A stretch of 9,971 nucleotides of DNA from Spirochaetales bacterium (GCA_027077185.1 JALTGJ010000254.1:1-9971); one strand, 5' to 3'. Positions 1 through 7,023 are shown, counted from the stretch's first letter. Notes: generated from the sequence alone by a model not told the origin. Translations and numbers: made by a program.

Positions 1-573
1 ACGTATTATCAATCCAAATCCGCTTTTTGTAGTTTCTCTAAGTTTAATTTCAAGAGGATCCCCGTCTATGAGGGGTGCTTCGTCTTTAACAGGATAGCCA
101 AGTTTTATTAATTCAAGTTTAATAGTACCCCGGTCTACAAGATTAATATAAAATCCATCTTTTATGGGAATAAGATATTTTTTTAGTTTTTCTATTGAAG
201 ATAATTCAGCCAGTATCATCTTATCTTTTATAGCTAAAAATAGTCTGTTAGGGTTTTCTGTTTCACTTAGTACAAGTTTTCCAAATCTTGAAATAATATC
301 ATTTATACTGAATATGATATTATCAGGTATTTCAAAACGACTCCATTTTTCTAAATTTTCCAAAATTTGGTCGGCTTTTAATCCTGCAGAGGCAGCATTC
401 CATAAAGATAATGGAGAAATTCTGTATGTATGTATATGTTCAGGTGATTTTTCCAATTCAGCAAAGGGGGCTATATCGTTTCTAGCCGCAGAAAAGTTGT
501 TATTATGGACGTCTAACAGCAGTGTGCTGTCACTTTGAATTATCAAGGGTCTGTCAGAATTTCCTGTTTTCAT
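1..573 (-). CDS. xpb: XPB/ERCC3-like DNA repair helicase, N-terminal part (cut by window edge)
   Basis: Reading leftward from the ATG at 573-571, 191 codons stay open to the window edge, so the ATPase motor lies outside. The visible part is the N-terminal domain typical of bacterial XPB helicases. It begins with PLIIQSDSTLLLDV, followed by APFAELEKSPEHIHTYRISP and LSLWNAASAG, which I recognise from this family. XPB is an SF2 3'-5' DNA helicase/translocase; in eukaryotes it is a TFIIH subunit for repair and promoter opening, and bacterial copies are presumed to act in DNA repair. No Shine-Dalgarno precedes the ATG; a promoter-like -10 ends about 8 nt upstream, so the mRNA may be leaderless. 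The gene is divergent from the PRPP synthetase-like gene. Family assignment is firm; bacterial function is inferred. Helicase motifs cannot be checked here. Confidence 0.88.
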   Translation of the reverse strand, partial: MKTGNSDRPLIIQSDSTLLLDVHNNNFSAARNDIAPFAELEKSPEHIHTYRISPLSLWNAASAGLKADQILENLEKWSRFEIPDNIIFSINDIISRFGKLVLSETENPNRLFLAIKDKMILAELSSIEKLKKYLIPIKDGFYINLVDRGTIKLELIKLGYPVKDEAPLIDGDPLEIKLRETTKSGFGLIIR

Positions 574-581
574 AGCGGATT

Positions 582-610
582 ATAATATCGTAAAGATAAA
601 AAAAATACAA
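582..610 (-). promoter_or_regulatory. predicted sigma-70-like promoter of the XPB-like gene
   Basis: On the minus strand TTGTAT (610-605) and TATTAT (587-582) are separated by 17 nt; an overlapping TATAAT lies at 584-579. Transcription should begin within a few bases of the ATG at 573, leaving almost no leader. Predicted from sequence only. Confidence 0.5.
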
Positions 611-680
611 TACTGATAAAGGCTATAAAATTTAAGCCACTGACAATGATTGAAATTATTTTATCGATTAAAAAACTTCT

Positions 681-708
681 TTGCATAACGGTTATTGATG
701 AGTACAAT
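681..708 (+). promoter_or_regulatory. predicted sigma-70-like promoter of the PRPP synthetase-like gene
   Basis: TTGCAT (681-686) and TACAAT (703-708) are 16 nt apart, and the preferred ATG is at 715, 6 nt after the -10. If this promoter is right, the in-frame ATG at 646 cannot be the start used, and the mRNA would be leaderless. Confidence 0.45.
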
Positions 709-714
709 GTCTTT

Positions 715-1884
715 ATGAATAATATTGTAATAGTTGGATCGGTTGCTGATAATCCTATTGCTGAGGATATTGCACACTATATGGGGCAGCAGGATGATTA
801 TCAGGATCTTATTTCCCTAAAGAGCTTTCTAAATACTGAATTTTGCCCTCGTTTTATGACAACTGCAAGAAACAGGGGCGATGTAGGAAATAATTTGAGA
901 GGCAAAACAATTATTCTGGTAAGTACTAACCAGGGTATTCATTCACGAAACAGTCTTGGAATGAGAAATTTTCTAATTGCAAGGGCAGCAAAGGATAATG
1001 GTGCAGAAAAGGTTATTCTTGTGGAACCGGATCTTTATTACAGTGCCCAGGACCGGGGACCCAGAAAAGAACATGGGTTTACAGGAACTAAACGATCAAA
1101 GCACGATTTTGAAAAATTTGACGGTCAGCCTTTTTCTGCCCGCCTATATGCAGATCTTTTAAAAGTTGCAGGAGTTGATGAAATTTTTACTATTCATAAT
1201 CATTCAAACTCTGTTCAAAATATATTTATGGATAGGTTTTCCGGTAAATTTCATAATCTTAAGCCCTATGATTTGTATTCCAGCTATATTCGGGATACAG
1301 ATGTCGTAAATGATAGAAATTTAGTTCTTTGTGCTCCGGATAAAGGTGCCCTGGAATTTACCAGGAAAGTTCAGCATTCATTGGGTGGAAAGAATATTCC
1401 CATTATTATAATGGATAAACAACGAATAGGTGAGAGAAATGTTAGAATAAGAGTTTCTGAAGATTCAGAAATTGGTCTTTCGGATATTGTCGGAAAGGAT
1501 ATTGTGGTAGTTGATGATATGGTACGTTCTGGAGGTACAATTGTTGAAACCTGTCACAGCCTGAGGTCTGCCAGTCCAAACAAAATTGTCTTTTTTGTAA
1601 CTCACTTTTATTCCAGCAGAGAATGCCGTGTAAATTTAAATGACAGGGTTTTAGATGAAATTATAACAACAACAACTATTCCTTCTATATTAAACAGAGA
1701 TGTACAGGGAAGATTGCGGCACAAGATGGTTGTTCTGCTTATTTCGAGATGGATTAGTAATTATCTTTTAAAGTTATTGGATAAAAGCTCACCAGGGCTT
1801 AAACCCCCTCTGTATTCAGAGGATATGTCTGCTAAAAATCCAAGATGGATAGGCAAAATGGGACCGTTATTTTCTGATTCGTAA
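715..1884 (+). CDS. prs: divergent ribose-phosphate diphosphokinase (PRPP synthetase) family protein
   Basis: PRPP synthetase transfers pyrophosphate from ATP to ribose-5-phosphate, feeding purine, pyrimidine, His, Trp and NAD synthesis in the cytoplasm. Residues are numbered from the ATG at 715 (389 aa). The family layout is visible: NLRGKTIILV near 60, AQDR (R114), a His pair in IHNH (161, 163) where canonical enzymes have DLH, then CAPDKGAL, MDKQR, the PRPP-binding loop VVVDDMVRSGGT (265-275) and ITTTTIP. Odd points are the missing FSDGE motif, an insertion of about 20 residues after QDRGPR, and a C-terminal tail of roughly 35 residues beyond the usual end. An in-frame ATG at 646 would add 23 residues, but it lacks a ribosome site and precedes the likely promoter, and the MNNIVIVGS start looks like a normal first beta strand. 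PRPP loop and metal-site residues argue for an active enzyme; exact kinetic class is unknown. Confidence 0.85.
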   Translation: MNNIVIVGSVADNPIAEDIAHYMGQQDDYQDLISLKSFLNTEFCPRFMTTARNRGDVGNNLRGKTIILVSTNQGIHSRNSLGMRNFLIARAAKDNGAEKVILVEPDLYYSAQDRGPRKEHGFTGTKRSKHDFEKFDGQPFSARLYADLLKVAGVDEIFTIHNHSNSVQNIFMDRFSGKFHNLKPYDLYSSYIRDTDVVNDRNLVLCAPDKGALEFTRKVQHSLGGKNIPIIIMDKQRIGERNVRIRVSEDSEIGLSDIVGKDIVVVDDMVRSGGTIVETCHSLRSASPNKIVFFVTHFYSSRECRVNLNDRVLDEIITTTTIPSILNRDVQGRLRHKMVVLLISRWISNYLLKLLDKSSPGLKPPLYSEDMSAKNPRWIGKMGPLFSDS

Positions 1885-2940
1885 TTATGCCATCAGTGCT
1901 GCCTGTCTTTTGTACATATCAATTATTACAAGGGCAGCCATTGATTCAACTACCGGAACAATTCTTGGACATATGCATGGATCATGCCTGCCTTCTGTTT
2001 GTATTGGCTGCTCCTCACCTTTAATATTTATGGTTTTCTGTTCCTTGCTTATGGACGATGTCGGTTTTACTGCAATTCGAAAAATAATGTCTTCTCCATT
2101 GCTTATTCCCCCAATAATACCTCCGGCATTATTAGATTTAAAACCATTTTTATCCATGCTGTCATTGTGTTCACTTCCTTTCATATCTGCACATTTAAAA
2201 CCGGAACCAAATTCAACTGCTTTAACTGCCCCAAGTGAAACCATGGCTTTTGCAAGTTCAGCATCAATTTTATCAAAAACAGGTTCTCCAATTCCTGGTT
2301 TTACACCTGTAATCAGGCATTCAACAATACCACCAACACTGTCTCCTTCGTCTGCAAGGGCAATAATTCTTTGTTCCATTTTTTCTGCAGCACTGCTGTC
2401 ACATGCACGGAGATTATTTTTTTCAATCACGGAAAGATCTCTTTTTTCACAGTTTATACCGGCAGCTCTTATAGTATAAGCAGTAATGTTTACACCTTTG
2501 GAATTTAAAATTTTTAATGCCACAGCTCCAGCTGCAACTCTCGCAGAAGTTTCTCTTCCTGAAGCTCTTCCACTCCCCCTGTGATCACGAATTCCATATT
2601 TTTGCAGATAAGTAAAATCAGCGTGACCCGGCCGAAACAAATCTTTAATAGAATTATAGTCAGAACTAATTTGATCTTCATTATAAAGGATTAACCCCAT
2701 TGATGTGCCTGTGGTTTTCCCTTCGTATACACCGGAGAGTATGTGTATTTTATCCGATTCTTTTCTTTGGGTTGTAATACCTGATTGTCCGGGTTTTCTT
2801 CTGTCAAGTTGCTGTTGTATAATTTTTTCATCAATTTCAACACCAGGAGTAACACCGTCTATAATAACCCCAACTCCCTTCCCGTGGGATTCTCCAAATG
2901 TAGTAATTTTAAAAATAGAACCAAAACTGCTTCCGCTCAT
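1885..2940 (-). CDS. aroC: chorismate synthase
   Basis: AroC converts 5-enolpyruvylshikimate-3-phosphate to chorismate, the last step of the shikimate pathway, using reduced FMN as a cofactor. At 351 aa it is close to the usual 350-390. The N-terminus GSIFKITTFGESHG is the family signature with its catalytic His. RPGHADFTYLQKYG and the FMN-region motif RDHRGSGRASGRETSARVAAGA (in part) follow, and GGIIGGISNGEDI and ESMAALVI occur near the end. The start is fixed by a GAGGA ribosome site 7 nt upstream and by the ATGA overlap with the end of aroK, indicating translational coupling in an aroK-aroC unit. Its stop codon touches that of the convergent PRPP synthetase-like gene, leaving no room for a terminator. 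No obvious defect is seen. Confidence 0.97.
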   Translation of the reverse strand: MSGSSFGSIFKITTFGESHGKGVGVIIDGVTPGVEIDEKIIQQQLDRRKPGQSGITTQRKESDKIHILSGVYEGKTTGTSMGLILYNEDQISSDYNSIKDLFRPGHADFTYLQKYGIRDHRGSGRASGRETSARVAAGAVALKILNSKGVNITAYTIRAAGINCEKRDLSVIEKNNLRACDSSAAEKMEQRIIALADEGDSVGGIVECLITGVKPGIGEPVFDKIDAELAKAMVSLGAVKAVEFGSGFKCADMKGSEHNDSMDKNGFKSNNAGGIIGGISNGEDIIFRIAVKPTSSISKEQKTINIKGEEQPIQTEGRHDPCICPRIVPVVESMAALVIIDMYKRQAALMA

Positions 2941-3452
2941 TTTTTATCCTCAATCTTCTTTAATAATATATTAAGCATTTCTTTCGGACTCTCAGTTGAA
3001 AATTTAATACTTATTGTTGCAATACCTTTGTATAAAAGTCTTCTTCTAAAATAAAGTTCAGAAAAAAGTTTTTCCGGGGACTTTTCTAAAAAAGAAGGGA
3101 ATCCGTTTTTTTCAATTCGTTTGTATAAAATATCTTTTTCGGTATCAAGAAAAATACGGGTATCACATTTCTTAACAAATTCCATAGCATCAGGATTGTC
3201 TATTGTTCCTCCACCCAAAGCAAGAATTCCTTTTGCACTCATAGAAATATTTCGTACAGCTGCAGCTTCAAGATCTTTAAAACCTGATTGTCCAATTTTG
3301 TTGTATATTTCTCTAAAATTAAAATTTCTATCTTTACTGTATTCCTCTTCTAAAAGTTTATCCAGATCAAGGAAAGGGATATTATAATACTCAGCTGCTA
3401 ACATTCCCAGTCCTGTTTTACCGGAATGTTTTATTCCCATAAGTATAATCAT
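2937..3452 (-). CDS. aroK: shikimate kinase, divergent at substrate-binding arginines
   Basis: AroK phosphorylates shikimate at the 3-hydroxyl with ATP, two steps before chorismate. Length (171 aa) is typical. The P-loop is GIKHSGKT (6-13), DLD (29-31) matches the metal/substrate aspartates, and GGG (80-82) is the shikimate-binding glycine loop. The R of the usual GFR motif, which contacts shikimate in characterised enzymes, is K59 here (GFKDLE). The LID segment reads GFPSFL (117-122), where the family normally has an Arg before PLL. The third arginine position, before LLY, is kept (R137). The start is supported by a modest AGGG site 7 nt upstream. It overlaps aroC by ATGA, which strongly supports its pathway role despite the substitutions. 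The upstream spacer is occupied by a repeat element, so its promoter is unclear; read-through from the c-di-GMP gene 75 bp upstream is possible. Confidence 0.9.
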   Translation of the reverse strand: MIILMGIKHSGKTGLGMLAAEYYNIPFLDLDKLLEEEYSKDRNFNFREIYNKIGQSGFKDLEAAAVRNISMSAKGILALGGGTIDNPDAMEFVKKCDTRIFLDTEKDILYKRIEKNGFPSFLEKSPEKLFSELYFRRRLLYKGIATISIKFSTESPKEMLNILLKKIEDKK

Positions 3453-3464
3453 TTTTAATCCCTG

Positions 3465-3530
3465 TAGAGATACATGCTATGTCTGTACAGGAGCATGCTA
3501 CGTCTGCACCACGGTATAGCTATGTCTCTA
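3465..3530. repeat. 66-bp TAGAGA-bounded palindromic/tandem repeat element
   Basis: The element begins with TAGAGA (3465-3470) and ends with TCTCTA (3525-3530), an inverted repeat. Inside are three imperfect copies of a unit like CATGCTAYGTCTGYAC, phased at 21 and 22 bp (GCT at 3476, 3497 and 3519). Each is partly palindromic around ATGC or AGCT. It fills nearly the whole gap between the c-di-GMP gene and aroK, and its right end provides the TAG stop (3530-3528) of the former. It looks like a dispersed REP/MITE-like intergenic repeat, but a regulator array with two-turn spacing is an alternative. Confidence 0.6.
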
Positions 3531-5615
3531 TGAATCAATTGAATAGTTTTCAATTAGTTTTGAGATAGGTTCGGGTCTTCCAATTTCGTATCCCTGAATA
3601 TAATCCACACCTATTTTTTTTAAATGTTCGATTATAGCAGAATTTCTAACAAATTCTGCAATAGTTTTTAATCCAATTACCTGTCCCAGACTGTTTATAG
3701 CTTCTACCATTGCCCTGTTAACTGAATCCTCATCCATATCTTTTACAAAGATGCCATCAATTTTTAAAAAGTCAACAGGTAAATTTTTAAGGTAGTTGAA
3801 TGATGAAAATCCACTGCCAAAGTCATCAAGAGAAAACAAACATCCTATATCTTTTAATTTATGAATAAAATCTGTAGCAGCCTGCATATTACCAATAGCA
3901 GTAGTTTCAGTTATTTCAAAACAAATATTTTTAGGATCAATTTCATATTCTTCGAATTTAAAAATAATAAAATCCAGGGAATCTGCTTCTGCAAGAAAGT
4001 CCGGTGATAAATTTACACTGAACATATAATTATTATTTTCTTTACCAACTTTATCACTTAAATGTTTGTGATTAAGAAAGGCATTATTAATAACCCATCG
4101 GTCTATGGCCGGCATTAGTTTATATCTCTCTGCTGAGGGCAGAAAATCATTTGGAGGTATGTGACCGCCTTCGCCATCTTTCATTCTTATCAAAAGTTCA
4201 CATTTTTTAAAGTGATTTGTCTTTGATGAAATTGGCTCTATAGGTTGGAAAAAAAGTTCAAACTGCTGTTCTTCAAGAGCTTTTGTTAAACGTGAAATCC
4301 ACTGCATTTCTCCCCGGCGTTTAACAAACAAATTTTCATCATCATTATATACTGTAATTTTTTTACCACCCTCATCTTTGGAAACGTAGCAGGCCTCATC
4401 TGCTGCAGCAAGCACAGACTGAAGATCTTTTGAATTTTCAGTCAGCATAACAATACCTATACTGGTATTAATGTTAAATACCTGTTTATCCCGAACAACT
4501 TTACTTTCGACCAATCTTGACTGCAGTCTTTTTGCAATAAATAAAGCCTGCTGTAAATGAGCACCTTCCAGTAAAATACCAAATTCATCACCACCAAGAC
4601 GTGCACAGGTATCACTGCTCCTAATTACTTTATTTATAATATTTGTGGTTGTTAAAAGCATTTCATCACCTGCTGTATGTCCGCACAGGTCATTTACAAC
4701 TCTAAACTGATCCAGATCCAGGTAAAGGAAAGCATGGCTTTTACCTTCATTGATAGATTCTTCCAGGAGACTCTCAAGAATAGTAGAAAACCATTCCCTG
4801 TTTAACAGTCCTGTCAAGGTATCATGCTTTGCCTGATACGATATGGTCCTGGACAGCTCATGTTTTTCTGTAATATCTCTAAAAGCCAGAACCTGTCCTT
4901 CGATATTACTGTGTTTGTCTATTATAGGTGCTGCAGAACCTTCGACAGGTATTCTCTCACATTTTTTATTACTCATAAAACTGTCTTTAAAAATAAAGGA
5001 ATCTGTATACGTGCTTGAAAAAACAGGAATTTGGATAATATTTTGAGTTTTACTGTCAGTCAGTTCAAATATTTGATCAAGTGAAAGATTTTTTACATCT
5101 TCTTTTGTGTAGCTTGTAATTTTTTCAGCAACAGGATTCATAAATTCAATTAAACCATCCTGATTGGTCGCTATAATTCCGTCTTCAATACTGTGAAGAA
5201 TTGCCGCCGACCATCTTTCCTGTTTTTTAAGTTTTTCATTGGATTCAAACTTGTACAGGGCTATATCAATAGTTGTGTAGAGTTCCTTTTCTTTGAAAGG
5301 TTTTAAGATGTACCCATAGGGTTCTGCCTTTTTTGCTCTTTCCACAGTCTTTTCATCAGAATATGCAGTTAGAAAAATAAGAGGGATATTATATTTTTCT
5401 TTAATAATTGTTGCTGTTTCTATTCCGTCAAAGTCACTGGAAAGCATTATGTCCATGAGGATTATGTCCGGCTTATCGTTGTCTATAGATCTAAGCGCAT
5501 CAAGCCCATTTGTTGTAATAGGAGGATTAGGGAATCCAAACCGGATAAGTCTGCGCTGTAAATCCAGTGCAATTATTCTTTCATCTTCAACAATAAGTAT
5601 TTTTTCCTGTCTCAT
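3528..5615 (-). CDS. REC-PAS-GGDEF-EAL response regulator (c-di-GMP synthesis/hydrolysis)
   Basis: This is a cytoplasmic two-component output protein that makes and/or breaks cyclic di-GMP; no membrane segment is seen. From the ATG at 5615 (695 aa), the receiver domain spans about 4-125, with the acidic pair in VEDE, phospho-acceptor D55 (LMDIM), T83 and K105 (LKPF). A PAS domain follows at about 133-250. The GGDEF domain, about 265-425, has intact GGDEF at 341-345 preceded at the standard distance by RSSD, an RxxD product-inhibition site. The EAL domain, about 440-690, has ELL in place of EAL (E473) but keeps VNLSP, FEITET, LDDFGSGFSS, FLKID and IQGYEIG, so it is probably catalytic. An in-frame ATG at 5651 lies inside the -35 box of a near-consensus promoter, so the shorter start is preferred. 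The stop codon lies in the repeat element. No kinase is visible nearby. Confidence 0.93.
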   Translation of the reverse strand: MRQEKILIVEDERIIALDLQRRLIRFGFPNPPITTNGLDALRSIDNDKPDIILMDIMLSSDFDGIETATIIKEKYNIPLIFLTAYSDEKTVERAKKAEPYGYILKPFKEKELYTTIDIALYKFESNEKLKKQERWSAAILHSIEDGIIATNQDGLIEFMNPVAEKITSYTKEDVKNLSLDQIFELTDSKTQNIIQIPVFSSTYTDSFIFKDSFMSNKKCERIPVEGSAAPIIDKHSNIEGQVLAFRDITEKHELSRTISYQAKHDTLTGLLNREWFSTILESLLEESINEGKSHAFLYLDLDQFRVVNDLCGHTAGDEMLLTTTNIINKVIRSSDTCARLGGDEFGILLEGAHLQQALFIAKRLQSRLVESKVVRDKQVFNINTSIGIVMLTENSKDLQSVLAAADEACYVSKDEGGKKITVYNDDENLFVKRRGEMQWISRLTKALEEQQFELFFQPIEPISSKTNHFKKCELLIRMKDGEGGHIPPNDFLPSAERYKLMPAIDRWVINNAFLNHKHLSDKVGKENNNYMFSVNLSPDFLAEADSLDFIIFKFEEYEIDPKNICFEITETTAIGNMQAATDFIHKLKDIGCLFSLDDFGSGFSSFNYLKNLPVDFLKIDGIFVKDMDEDSVNRAMVEAINSLGQVIGLKTIAEFVRNSAIIEHLKKIGVDYIQGYEIGRPEPISKLIENYSIDS

Positions 5616-5622
5616 ATAGCAC

Positions 5623-5651
5623 ATTATAGTTTTTTTAGTTGTAGATATCAA
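5623..5651 (-). promoter_or_regulatory. strong sigma-70-like promoter of the c-di-GMP regulator gene
   Basis: TTGATA (5651-5646) and TATAAT (5628-5623) are exactly 17 nt apart on the minus strand. The -10 is 7 nt before the ATG at 5615, and no Shine-Dalgarno lies between, predicting a leaderless or nearly leaderless transcript. This placement also decides the start codon. Confidence 0.65.
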
Positions 5652-5689
5652 ACATTTATTAAAATTTATCTCTCTTTTTTTATGAAATA

Positions 5690-6871
5690 ATGTTAGATTG
5701 GTTTAATATGATGAATTTAACACAAAATATAGAAATCGAAAACAGTACCTTTGTTAACAAACTTGGTTCAAAAGAACTTTTAAAAAGGGAAAATCCCAGG
5801 GATGATGATTTTAGAGGAGGATACTTTAGAGATACTACCGCAATTATTCATTCCTATCCATTTAGAAGATTAAAGCATAAAACCCAGGTGTTTTTTTCTC
5901 CGAAAAATGATCATATTTGTACAAGGATAGAACATGTAATGCATGTAGCATCTGTGGCCTCTGCTATCTGTAAAGGACTCGGTCTGGACTCTGATCTTGC
6001 CTGGGCAATTGGACTTGGTCACGATTTGGGTCATACCCCTTTTGGTCATGTAGGGGAGCGAATAATAAATAATATCAGAAAAGAATCCGGTGGTTTTATT
6101 CATGAACTCTACTCTTTAAGGGTTGTTGACTACCTTGTTCAGTATGGAAAAGGGCTTAATCTTACATATGCTGTAAGAGATGGAATTGTCAGCCATTGTG
6201 GAGAAAAATTTGAACAATCCCTCAGTCCTGACTTTAAGATTAAAAATCTTAAAGGGCTAAAAGCCAGAACTCATATGCCTTCAACATGGGAAGGGGCCGT
6301 TGTTCGCATGGCAGATAAAATATCATATCTTGGAAGGGATATTGAAGATGCTATTCAGCTGAGAATTATTAAAGAGAGCGAAATTCCTGTTCAGTGCAGC
6401 AGGGTAGTAGGTACTACAAACAGTAATATTATAAATACACTGGTAGAAGATATTATTAAAACATCTCTGGAAACGGGTCAGATAGGATTTTCGGATAAAA
6501 TTTATGAGGCTCTTATAGTATTAAGGGATTTTAATTACAGTAATATTTATTACAGTCCTGTTCTTGCAGGGCATGTAAAGTATTTTGAACGTATTATTAA
6601 TCTGCTTTTTAACTATCTTGATAGTATTTTTGAAAAGTATGGGCATGACCTTAAAGCTTATGCAGAGGAAAGTAATCTGCTGGCTGCCCGTTTTAGTGAC
6701 TTTCTGGGAAAAATGACAAAATTTTATGCCGATATTGACGGGGGGTTCGACAATCTTGTTACTGACTATATTGCAGGTATGACCGATGATTATGCAATAG
6801 AATGTGTTTCACAGATAATGCTTCCGGACAGACTTGAAAATCAGTTTAAACAGTTTTTAATGGTTAACTAG
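5690..6871 (+). CDS. dgt: deoxyguanosinetriphosphate triphosphohydrolase-like protein (HD superfamily)
   Basis: Dgt enzymes hydrolyse dGTP (or other dNTPs) to the deoxynucleoside and triphosphate, controlling dNTP pools. This 393-aa protein has the family opening RDTTAIIHSYPFRRLKHKTQVF (in part), where the SxxFRRL segment is characteristic. The metal-binding HD set is complete: H82 (TRIEH), H111-D112 (GHDLGHTPFGH) and D209 (MADKISYLGRDIED). The C-terminal half is helical and typical of dGTPase-like proteins. The start is uncertain: ATGs at 5690, 5708 and 5711 are in frame and none has a ribosome site; 5690 gives the longest form. The gene stands alone between a divergent regulator and a structured spacer. 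Substrate preference (dGTP versus broad dNTPase) cannot be read from the sequence. Confidence 0.92.
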   Translation: MLDWFNMMNLTQNIEIENSTFVNKLGSKELLKRENPRDDDFRGGYFRDTTAIIHSYPFRRLKHKTQVFFSPKNDHICTRIEHVMHVASVASAICKGLGLDSDLAWAIGLGHDLGHTPFGHVGERIINNIRKESGGFIHELYSLRVVDYLVQYGKGLNLTYAVRDGIVSHCGEKFEQSLSPDFKIKNLKGLKARTHMPSTWEGAVVRMADKISYLGRDIEDAIQLRIIKESEIPVQCSRVVGTTNSNIINTLVEDIIKTSLETGQIGFSDKIYEALIVLRDFNYSNIYYSPVLAGHVKYFERIINLLFNYLDSIFEKYGHDLKAYAEESNLLAARFSDFLGKMTKFYADIDGGFDNLVTDYIAGMTDDYAIECVSQIMLPDRLENQFKQFLMVN

Positions 6872-6899
6872 TAAAATTTTATAATTTTTAAAACAGGCT

Positions 6900-6944
6900 T
6901 GTGCGATGTATCCCCCTTTTTGATTTTAGGGGCTATATTGCGCA
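6900..6944 (+). other. long imperfect hairpin, plus-strand RNA favoured
   Basis: Bases 6900-6915 pair with 6929-6944: twelve Watson-Crick pairs, three G-U pairs and one mismatch (6911/6933), around a 13-nt loop rich in T. The G-U pairs would become A-C mismatches in minus-strand RNA, so the fold favours plus-strand transcription. It lies 29 bp after the dgt stop and upstream of the lacI promoter. No T-run follows, so it is not a textbook terminator; it could stabilise the dgt mRNA 3' end or belong to a small RNA. Confidence 0.5.
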
Positions 6945-6952
6945 GTGTATTA

Positions 6953-6967
6953 TCTCTATATTAGAGA
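6953..6967. repeat. small TCTCTA/TAGAGA inverted repeat
   Basis: TCTCTA (6953-6958) and TAGAGA (6962-6967) form a perfect 6-bp stem with a 3-nt loop, just after the larger hairpin. The same hexamers bound the 66-bp repeat near 3500, which may be chance or a relic of the same repeat family. Confidence 0.4.
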
Positions 6968-7023
6968 AGAACCCTATTATAACCAAAAATGTGAGACAGC
7001 GCAAATATCTTTAAAACTTTTCC

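Noticed and set aside
164..538. A 124-codon open frame on the plus strand near the left edge
   Set aside because: It is antisense to the XPB-like reading frame, whose translation shows clear family motifs; the plus-strand product has no recognisable features.
646..714. Upstream in-frame ATG extending the PRPP synthetase-like protein by 23 residues
   Set aside because: No ribosome site, a predicted promoter lies inside the extension, and the family alignment begins at the ATG at 715.
1910..2479. A 189-codon open frame opposite aroC
   Set aside because: aroC is unmistakable on the minus strand; the opposite frame is a by-product of its composition.
3473..3527. CRISPR array, because of three near-regular repeat units
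   Set aside because: Units are only 21-22 bp, contiguous without unique spacers, imperfect, and no cas genes are present.
5616..5651. Longer N-terminus for the c-di-GMP regulator starting at 5651
   Set aside because: The start would overlap the -35 box of a near-consensus promoter, and the receiver domain begins right after the ATG at 5615.
6871..6893. AT-rich stretch after dgt as an intrinsic terminator
   Set aside because: AAAATTTT-type palindromes are weak and lack a GC stem followed by a T-run.
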